NCBI GenBank assembly: GCA_034769895.1
Contig: CM068372.1
Span: 438,964,958 to 439,028,957, forward strand
Direction of reading: 5' to 3'
Length of the DNA stretch: 64,000 nucleotides
DNA from: Magicicada septendecula
Taxonomy: Eukaryota; Arthropoda; Insecta; Hemiptera; Cicadidae
Shown here: in pieces, positions 57,047-64,000 of the stretch
Numbering within the stretch: the first letter of the stretch is position 1
How the letters are laid out: every line of letters starts with the position of its first letter
The notes under the pieces: generated by a model
What the model was told of the DNA's origin: nothing
Seen by the model: only the letters and a program-made list of their open reading frames with translations
Databases searched by the model: none
Program-made: the position numbers and the translations under genes

Positions 57047-58100
57047 TTTTTGGTGAAAATCGGTTAAGGGAAAGGAGTAGTTTACCGGCAACATTTGTTT
57101 TTATCAAGGGTAATTTTTTCCTATGGCAAACGATAACAGCCGCAAATTCAAACAGAATCAACTAGTCTTTTTCATACCTTTTTTAATTATACCGAACTCA
57201 AGGTGTGTTGATTTTGTTGAAGATCGGTTAAGGGAATGGGGTAGTTTACCTGCAACCTTTTATGTTTTAACAAAGGTAATGTTTTCTATGACGAACGATA
57301 ACTGCTGTAAATTCAAACAGAATCAACTATTCTTTTGCATACCTTTTTGAGTTTACAGAACTCAAGGTCTGTTGATTTTGTTGAAGATCGGTTAAGGGAA
57401 GGGGGTAGTTTACCTGCAACGTTTTATATTTTAACAAGGGTATTTATTATGGCAAACGATAAAAGCCACAAATTCAAACAGAATCAAATAATTTTTTGCA
57501 TACAGCCCTGAATTGTAGAGTACTCAAGTCTGTTGATTTTGGTGAAGATCGGTAAAGGGAAAGGGGTAGTTTACCAGCAACGTTTTTTTATCAAGTGTAA
57601 TATTTTTTCTATGGCAAACGATAACAGCCGCAAATTCAAACAGAATCAAATAATGTTTTGCATACAGCCCTGAATTGTAGAGGACTGAAGGTCTATTGAT
57701 TTTGGTGAAGATCGGTTTAGAGAAAGGGGTAGTTTACCGGCAACGTTTTATGTTTTAACAAGGGTAATTTTTTCTATGACGAACGATAACTGACGTAAAT
57801 TCAAAGAAAATCAAATATTTTTTTGCATACCTTCCTAAATTGTAGAGAGCCCAAGTCTGTTGATTTTGGTGAAGATCGGTAAAGGGAAAGGGGTAGTTTA
57901 CCTGAAACATGTTATGTTGTAACAAGAGAAATGTTTCCATGACGAACGATAACTGCCGCAAATTGAAACAGAATCAAATATTTTTTTGCATGCATCCCTG
58001 CATTGTAGAGGACTGAAGGCCTATTGATTTTGGTGAAGATCGGTTTAGAGAAACGGGTAGTTTACCTGCAACGTTTTATGTTTTAACAAGAGTAAAGTAC
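57047..58100. repeat. Minisatellite array, about 162-bp units (part 2)
   Basis: Continues the array of 48300-49199 after the insertion. Landmarks are at about 57123, 57288, 57449, 57611, 57776 and 57939. Some units carry the variant ATGACGAACGATAA instead of ATGGCAAACGATAA. It ends in GAGTAAAGTACTTAATTTTG, which also follows the unit in the short copy near 20252. Confidence 0.9.
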
Positions 58101-58562
58101 TTAATTTTGATAAATAAAGTATCTTGATAAGAAGCTCATTATAATCCACTGTAGAAACGTAGATGAAATATCTCTAAATGAAGAGGTTAGGTGAACGGGA
58201 TGGGGGTAATTTTCTATAAATTAAAATTATAGTTGAAGGGGGAGGGGAGAATTTTGTATGTGTACTACGTTATCGGCAACAAAGAAGTAGTTCTTTGTTA
58301 AAATTCCTTCCCGGGGTGTTTAGCCGTAGACCAATGTTTTCTGCAAAACCAGACATTTCGGCAGTGCCATCGACTTCCATTTCAGTGAATATCGAGTGCG
58401 AAAACGTGAGGTGGTATACGTTAGTGACCACAGTACTGTGGTTTAAGGCTGAAGCAATAAGTAGAAAGAAGTAGTTTCTATGGAAATATTTCATTTCGAA
58501 TATGATTTTAAATATAAATCTTAGAACATGGAAGTCCTGTATGGTTCTCCATACCGATATTT
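58101..58562 (+). repeat. HINE 3' module, first copy
   Basis: Shares with 20252-20620 the block from GATAAATAAAGTA through CGTTATCGGCAAC to the terminal hairpin GTATGGTTCTCCATAC (58539-58554). It adds about 160 bases (58290-58450) also present in the second module at 60001-60160, including a weak CTGA...GAAAT motif on the minus strand. Confidence 0.75.
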
Positions 58563-59215
58563 TTTTTTGGCAAACGATAACAGCCGCAAATTCAAACAGA
58601 ATCAAATAATTTTTCGCATACAGCCCTGAATTGTAGAGTTCTCAAGACCTATTGTTTTTGGTGAAGATCGGTTAAGGGAAAGGGGTAGTTTACCGGAAAT
58701 GTTTTATGTTTTAATAAGGGTATTTTCTATGGCAAACGATAACAGCCGCAAATTCAAACAGAATAAAAAGATTATTTGCATACAGCCCTGAACTGTAGAG
58801 TTCTCAAGACCTATTGTTTTTGGTGAAGATCGGTTAAGGTAAAGGGGTAGTTTACCGGCAACGTTTTATGTTTTAACAAGGGTATTTTCTATGGCAAACG
58901 ATAACAGCCGCAAATTCAAACAGAATCAAATAATTTTTTGCATACTGCCCTGATTTGTAGAGTACTCAAGACCTATTGTTTTGGTGAAGATCGGTTAAGG
59001 GGAAGGGGTAGTTTACCTGCAACGTTTTTTTATCAAGGGTAATTTTCTATGGCAAACGATAACAGCCGCAAATTCAAACAGAATCAAATAATTTTTTGCA
59101 TACGTCCCTGAATTGTAGAGATCTCAAGGACTTTTGATTTTGGTGAAGATCGGTTAAGGGGAAGCTGTAGTTTACCAGCAACCTTTTACGTTTTAACAAC
59201 AGTAATCTACTTGAA
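58563..59215. repeat. Minisatellite array, about 162-bp units (part 3)
   Basis: Four units, landmarks at about 58565, 58729, 58891 and 59049. It starts inside a unit directly after the first 3' hairpin, so the array was joined to an element end without a new 5' end. Confidence 0.88.
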
Positions 59216-59420
59216 AATTCATTTAAACTTTTTCAAACAATGGTAATTGTTAAAAATAAAATAATTTTGTTGCCAGGCAATAAAATTATAATTTTTTCAT
59301 TTTAGTGTAAATCATGTATGAGTGAAAATATATCGTTCGTGGCAGGCAAGCATATCTCAATTATGTAATGTTTACGTTTCCATTTTATTATTATGATTAC
59401 TGCAATAAAAAGGAAGGGAA

Positions 59421-59464
<44 letters not shown>

Positions 59465-59967
59465 TCGCGTTATTTCTGGCCTCACTCATGTTTATTTTCT
59501 TACATTTGCACGCTTTTTAAATGGAAAGTGCCGAAACCCACACCAACATAACGCGTGCAAGCCGAAAAAGTGTCCAGCGTGGATAGCGATTTGCTTCCTG
59601 TGGATCGCTGGGCAGTGTAACTGCACGTGTTTACACAGGATCGATTCATAGACAGACTTTTCGTCTTTAGGGAATGAACCCTCTGCAAGATGCTGAGGGT
59701 CCATGAGTGACTTCGGAGCGCTCCTTCTTTTCCGCGTGTTTGTTCTGTGAAACGTACACTGTAGATTCGCAGCTTTACTCTAAGCAACGCTCAATAGGAA
59801 ATGTTGAAAATTTTTGTCCACGGTGTACCCTCATACACACTAAACCTGCTCTGATGTTTTAATTACGGACATCATAATATTAAAACTTTGGAAACTTGAG
59901 CACTACTTAATGGAGATCAATCATTAACTTTTACAAGCCATTAATTTTATGCATATTTTTTATATAT
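59216..59967. other. Unrelated segment inside HINE complex; CA microsatellite
   Basis: Holds a (CA)n run at 59423-59460. The minus-strand frames at 59492-59704 and 59500-59787 overlap each other and have no recognisable domain, although base composition is less AT-biased there. Its edges do not show clear terminal repeats. Confidence 0.45.
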
Positions 59968-60271
59968 ATGTGTACTACGTTATCGGCAACAAAGAAATAG
60001 TTTTTGTTAAAATTCCTTCCCGGGATGTTTGGCCGTAGTCCAATGTGTTCTACAAAACCAGACGTTTCGGCAATGCCATCGACTTCCATCATCAGTGAAA
60101 ATCGAGTGCGATAACGTGAGGTGGTATACGTTAGTGACCACAGTACTGTGGTTAAGGCTGAAGCAGTAAGTAGAAAGAAGTAGTTTCTATGGTAATATTT
60201 CATTTCGAAAATGATTTTAAATATAAATCTTAGAACATGGAAGTCATGTATGGTTCTCCATACCGATATTT
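59968..60271 (+). repeat. HINE 3' module, second copy
   Basis: Matches 58255-58562 from GTGTACTACGTTATCGGCAA to the hairpin (60248-60263). On the minus strand at 60061-60094 it has CTGATGA...GCCGAAACGTC, hammerhead-like in its core boxes but with a poor stem II. Confidence 0.75.
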
Positions 60272-60847
60272 TACTATAACACTACGAAAACTAAAATTAC
60301 AAATAGGTTGAACACCCAAACGATCTCAAGACTTCAACATTCCAAAAGAAATACAATATCTTCATCCTGCTATGATTTCAAAGTTGACGCGCAGTATATA
60401 AGTTTGATCGCACATTACTGGCGTGGAAGAAGGAGAAAAAAAGATTTAGAATATAACAGAACGTTGGTGAGTGATAATTCTGTTTCCATAATAATTATAT
60501 CGTATATTAACTTACTTATTCGTTTAAGCTATTACAGTTTGTTGTGACTTATCAAAACAATTTCCGAAATTTTCAATAATCTTCAAAAAAAAAAAAATTT
60601 AGGCCTCCCAACACTGTGTATCAACATGAACCAAATGGAACTTATAATGACTTTGTAAAAGTCTTCACTTATTTAAAAGTACAGTATTTATTAAACTGTA
60701 AAATGTATTATTCTACAGAGAAGAAAAATACTGAAAATTAGTAAAACTTACGTACTTATGTGGTTTTATTTCCTTTTTTATCAGGAGTGACTGACAAAAA
60801 TAGAACTTCTTCTTAAAAAGACGAATCGAAGCTACTTACCGTGAGGT
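60272..60847. other. No recognisable feature
   Basis: AT-rich unique sequence between the HINE complex and the BEL/Pao element. Confidence 0.4.
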
Positions 60848-61403
60848 GTAACATACCTCGCTCGGTAGACCGAAATACCGAAGTGATGTACCGAGTAAAA
60901 AAAAAATATCACGCTCCTCGATATCCCGCACGTGTGTTGTTGCGGTTTGGAAGCTCTTGAAGAATCGCGAGTTATTCCAAAGACGCTAATAAGGAAAGCT
61001 GGATTGTTTGTTAGAAAGAAGTGGACTGTATTTGAGATATTGATCATGCGTTTATTGAATAATTTGGTTTGTTAGTTACGATCGGCACGTGCGGAAGCAT
61101 TTGAGGCGAAAATGCCCGAGATTAATTTTGAATGAAATCGTGGTCCATTGCAGATGGACGCAGGTAGACGATTAAAGTGAAATGTTATAAATGCATGCTG
61201 TATAATAGCCAAAAGCCGCGGCTGTAAGAGAAGTGTTTAACGAGAGTTGCGCTCGGAGTCGTGTTATAAACTAAACTAATACTGGCTTGCAGTCGGCTAG
61301 GCTGGCCGATTGCAAGGTTTGATAAAAGCGTGACGTCATCCGCGCGTGCCGTGCAATGTTAGTAGGCTGCTTACAACTGACAACACAGTACAAAGTTTAA
61401 ACA
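60848..61403 (-). repeat. Probable BEL/Pao 3' LTR (about 556 bp)
   Basis: The minus strand starts TGTTTAAACTTTG at 61403, right after TTTTGGCGGGCAGTA, and ends GTATGTTACA at 60848. It contains TTTATAACAC (about 61262) as a possible TATA box and AATAAA at about 61050. The start is well placed. The end is a guess from the TG...CA rule, because the partner LTR is outside the window. Confidence 0.5.
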
Positions 61404-61949
61404 TACTGCCCGCCAAAATCGGGACGATTTTGTACATTAACGGTTAAATTGAACAATATAATAATTAGACTTACATGTCGTAAGCGATACAATAATTGGC
61501 GCACTGGCCAGAGAGCAATGACATAATGGACATAATATAAATTCAATTAACAATCACCAAGCATACAATAAATTGATAACACCATAAAAATACAATAATT
61601 TCCCCATGATATTGACATAACAACCCCAATGAATTTCATAATGTTTTGACCCTTAGAAAATACAATACATATATAGAATAATTGCCACTATAACTGACAC
61701 TTGTGGTTCTCAGAATTTGAATCACACAAACACATTAACGATACACAACATTCATAATAATTGATAGTACATATGAGACACAGTCACTATTTCTGTAATA
61801 GCTAGCGACACTTAACAATGTTACAATGCTTATGATACAATTGACTTGTATGCTCGCCCCGGGGAATGTCCCGGGCGTGTTCCATGTAATGTGACACGCG
61901 CACACCCATGCATACACACACACACACACACCGTACGGCACGCAAACGA
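61404..61949 (-). other. Spacer between BEL/Pao pol and 3' LTR
   Basis: Non-coding, with a (CA)n run at about 61914-61930 just after the pol stop. It ends in the G-rich tract TTTTGGCGGGCAG next to the LTR, the usual priming signal of BEL/Pao elements. Confidence 0.55.
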
Positions 61950-64000
61950 CTAGCTTGTTGCCACCGGAAGGGGGCATAATTTGTGGATGGGTCGGCGTAA
62001 GATACCTAGCGCGGTGCGTACTTCTGCGACGCGTACTAAGGAATCTTGACCCTGAAAAACATTGGTAATTACCCCACGCTTCCATTCTAGAGGGGGGGAA
62101 TTGTCATCCAAAATGAGGACGAGTTGTCCGACCTTCAAATTTTTAAATGGGGTGCGCCATTTGTTGCGCTGCTGCAGCTGGTGCAGATAATCCCTAGACC
62201 ACCGTTTCCAGATGGTCTGCGTAAATTTTTGGAGCAGAAGCCATCTGCCCAAATGAGTATTATTGCCTTGTGTATAGTCGGGTTCCGGAAGTGCCGTCAG
62301 TGGAGCACCGACCAAAAAATGAGCGGGTGTTAAGGGTTCAGGGTCTCTAGCATCGTCGGACACGGCGCATAACGGGCGTGAGTTAAGGCAAGCCTCAATT
62401 TGAGAAAGAAGGGTAGAATATTCCTCAAAATTCAAAATCGTACCGCCAATTACGCGACGTAAATGGAATTTAACACTCCTTACACCACTTTCCCACAAAC
62501 CACCGAAATGAGGGGCTGAAGGGGGGATAAAGGACCATTTGATGCCGTGGAGACCGCAAAACTCCAGAGAAGATTGTTCAACTTCCTTGGAGGATAAAAA
62601 TTTGTACCAATCATGCAACGTGTGGTTGGCACGACGAAAATTCGTGCCATTATCCGAAAATATTTGCGCGGGAATACCTCTGCGCGATATGAACCTTTTT
62701 AAAGCCGCTATAAAGGCGTTGGAAGTAAGATCCGACACCAATTCTAAATGGATGGCCCTAGTACACATGCATATAAATAGAGCGATATATGCCTTGGTCG
62801 TGGACTTAGAGCGCTGCCCGCCATGGCGCAAAAACACCGGACCTGCGTAATCCACGGCCGACTGTGAGAATGGCCTTGACGGCGTGACCCTAGAAGAGGG
62901 TAATTGACCGAGTAATTGATTCGCGCCTTTAGCCCGGAAACGAAAACAAGTGACACACTTATGTATCACTGAGCGGATATAGGACTTATCGTGTATGATC
63001 CAATACTTACGCCTAAGCGAAGCTTGAGTTGATTGCACTCCAGCGTGCAACAAACGAATGTGTTCGTATTCAATTATTAATCTCGTGAGATGAGAGTGCG
63101 GGTGTAAAATTATTTGGTGTTTAGTCTCGTAGCTAAGTGGGGAGAATTGCAAGCGTCCACCCACTCTTAAAATGCCTGATTTATCCAGGAATGGGTTGAG
63201 AGCAAGAATTTTACTACTGCGTGGAAGGCACCGGTGTGCCTCAAGTTCCCTAACCTCTACGTCGAAATGCAACTTCTGAGATTGCCGGACAAAAACCAAG
63301 AGCGTGTCAGACAATTCTTGAGCCGACAAAAAGGACGTGTCTCTTTCAACCACCGCGAGCCTAGAATTGCGAAGAAATCGACGGCAGTATGCGAAGACGC
63401 GAATAAGCCTCGTAAGAGATGAATAGTTTTCAATGTAACTATGTGTTGAGGACGCGACAATTAGTGAGGTTTGAGCCTGCTTGCGACGTTCCTCTTCAAT
63501 GTCGGGAAAGGTACAGGGAGTATTAATGTCGAACGCGCTGACCGGCCATGAGGCCGCCTCACGAGCCAACCAGGAGGGACCATGCCACCATTGAGCATGA
63601 CAGTGCAGACTACGAGGGAGGCAACCGCGCGATAAAACGTCGGCTTTATTTTCATATGCTATTTGAGCCAGACAACGCGTAGCAAGGAAGGAGGCACTAG
63701 CAGTGCCATATGTAACCGTCCTTAACGCGTAATGTCGCAATTCCTTATGCGGTGCATCACGCCAAACAATGCGTTGCAAGTTTGAATCCTTAGGATTAAC
63801 AATGATCTGGCGATACAGCTTTTCAATGTCCGCAATAAGTACGTATCGGTGGGTGCGGAACCGAACCATTATCGAAAACAGATCCTGCTGGATCGTAGGA
63901 CCGACCATTAAAGTGTCGTTAAGGGACAAATTATTGGTGGTTTTAGCGGATGCGTCAAATACCACGCGCAATTTAGTGGTTAAGCTAGAGTCTTTGAAGA
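61950..64000 (-). CDS. pol: BEL/Pao pol: RT part, connection region, integrase (partial)
   Basis: The frame is open from the window edge (SSLTTKLRVVFDASAKT) to the stop at 61950. The RT palm portion reads VGPTIQQDLFSIMVRFRTHR, YVLIADIEKLYRQI, IVWRD and YGTASASFLATRCL. A later part has ENKADVLSRG and WHGPSWL. Integrase follows: an HHCC zinc finger (HIRLLHAGVQ to CVTCFRFRAKG), the catalytic core (DYAGPVFLR, HLELVSDLTSNAFIAALKRF, IFSDNGTNF, APHFGGLWESGVRSVKFHLR) and the C-terminal PLTPAHFLVGAPL and WKRGVI. Order and motifs are diagnostic of BEL/Pao. It acts in particle reverse transcription and genomic integration. The copy is not complete. Confidence 0.88.
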   Translation of the reverse strand, partial: FKDSSLTTKLRVVFDASAKTTNNLSLNDTLMVGPTIQQDLFSIMVRFRTHRYVLIADIEKLYRQIIVNPKDSNLQRIVWRDAPHKELRHYALRTVTYGTASASFLATRCLAQIAYENKADVLSRGCLPRSLHCHAQWWHGPSWLAREAASWPVSAFDINTPCTFPDIEEERRKQAQTSLIVASSTHSYIENYSSLTRLIRVFAYCRRFLRNSRLAVVERDTSFLSAQELSDTLLVFVRQSQKLHFDVEVRELEAHRCLPRSSKILALNPFLDKSGILRVGGRLQFSPLSYETKHQIILHPHSHLTRLIIEYEHIRLLHAGVQSTQASLRRKYWIIHDKSYIRSVIHKCVTCFRFRAKGANQLLGQLPSSRVTPSRPFSQSAVDYAGPVFLRHGGQRSKSTTKAYIALFICMCTRAIHLELVSDLTSNAFIAALKRFISRRGIPAQIFSDNGTNFRRANHTLHDWYKFLSSKEVEQSSLEFCGLHGIKWSFIPPSAPHFGGLWESGVRSVKFHLRRVIGGTILNFEEYSTLLSQIEACLNSRPLCAVSDDARDPEPLTPAHFLVGAPLTALPEPDYTQGNNTHLGRWLLLQKFTQTIWKRWSRDYLHQLQQRNKWRTPFKNLKVGQLVLILDDNSPPLEWKRGVITNVFQGQDSLVRVAEVRTALGILRRPIHKLCPLPVATS

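Larger units (their letters stand above)
48119..60271 (+). mobile_element. Helentron-associated (HINE/DINE-1-like) element complex with minisatellite
   Basis: The left end resembles the copy at 20027: subterminal TTCCATGTTCC with a palindrome (TTCCTTAAGGAA) and a GTCTGTCTGTCT microsatellite (48240-48295). It is followed by an array of units of about 162 bases. Family 3' ends (GAACATGGAAGT, then hairpin GTATGGTTCTCCATAC) occur twice, at about 58523-58560 and 60237-60271. So this is either two tandem or nested copies or one copy with a duplicated end. A gypsy-type element (49200-57042) and an unrelated segment (59216-59967) interrupt it. No Rep/helicase is encoded. Confidence 0.6.
60848..64000 (-). 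mobile_element. BEL/Pao LTR retrotransposon, 3' part (broken; runs off window)
   Basis: On the minus strand the pol frame comes from the window edge, followed by a spacer, a polypurine-like tract and a probable 3' LTR (60848-61403). The 5' LTR, gag and first part of pol would lie beyond 64000. Pol is open across the window but shorter than a full BEL/Pao pol, so the copy looks broken by about one large internal loss. Age cannot be judged without the second LTR. Confidence 0.8.

Noticed and set aside
48300-59215. A CRISPR array
   Set aside because: The units are about 162 bases, diverged along their whole length, with no short identical repeat plus unique spacer pattern and no cas genes; the context is eukaryotic.
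59492-59787. A gene fragment captured by the HINE element
   Set aside because: Two overlapping minus-strand frames look somewhat protein-like but have no recognisable motif; kept only as unexplained sequence.
60061-60094. A functional hammerhead in the HINE 3' module
   Set aside because: CTGATGA and GAAAC are present but stem II has at most two or three pairs, and the sister copy near 58350-58385 has changed core bases.
1-64000. Bacterial or viral contamination
   Set aside because: LINE tails, target duplications, microsatellites and insect-type transposons are spread throughout; no operon structure or Shine-Dalgarno spacing.
1-64000. tRNA genes or tRNA-derived SINEs
   Set aside because: I saw no convincing paired A-box and B-box sequences by eye; a covariance search (tRNAscan-SE) would settle this.

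Overview
This window looks like intergenic or intronic DNA from an arthropod, most likely an insect. It is AT-rich and full of A/T runs, has no compact gene array, and is dominated by insect-type transposable elements: mariner, PIF/Harbinger, Ty3/gypsy, BEL/Pao, R1/Jockey-type and other LINEs, and a Helentron-associated family. I found no convincing host protein-coding gene, rRNA or tRNA. Every long reading frame I could explain belongs to a mobile element. The exact order and species cannot be fixed from this sequence.

Layout. From 1 to 17.1 kb, two copies of one Ty3/gypsy-like element lie head to head: the left copy on the minus strand (1-5480, running off the window) and the right copy on the plus strand (12251-about 17087). 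Each has a 3.4-3.5 kb LTR-like leader, a Lys-tRNA-like primer site, and a gag whose N-terminal half is a long Lys/Glu-rich coiled coil. From 5.5 to 12.2 kb lie LINE scraps and a hairpin repeat. From 17.5 to 31.5 kb lie a long hairpin carrying hammerhead-like motifs, a short Helentron-like copy, LINE scraps, a palindromic mariner (25025-25859), a decayed mariner (29548-30525) and an inverted pair of LTR-like 0.5 kb repeats. From 32 to 45.6 kb is a LINE graveyard with two datable nested insertions, each with its target-site duplication. At 46.6-47.4 kb is a Harbinger deletion derivative.

From 48.1 to 60.3 kb is a Helentron-associated (HINE/DINE-1-like) element holding a minisatellite of about 162 bp. 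It is split by a young, structurally complete 7.84 kb gag-only Ty3/gypsy-type element (49200-57042, 2.08 kb LTRs, ATTG target duplication). From 60.8 kb to the window edge is the 3' part of a BEL/Pao element on the minus strand.

The most interesting signals are: several motifs with the hammerhead-ribozyme layout (CUGANGA, stem, GAAA, short palindrome, UH), two of them mirrored in one hairpin; the gag-only element with very long LTRs; the coiled-coil gag; and the 5'-to-5' palindromic mariner. LINE families are called A, B and C here for convenience only. Boundaries were found by eye and are approximate unless a target duplication or terminal repeat fixes them.
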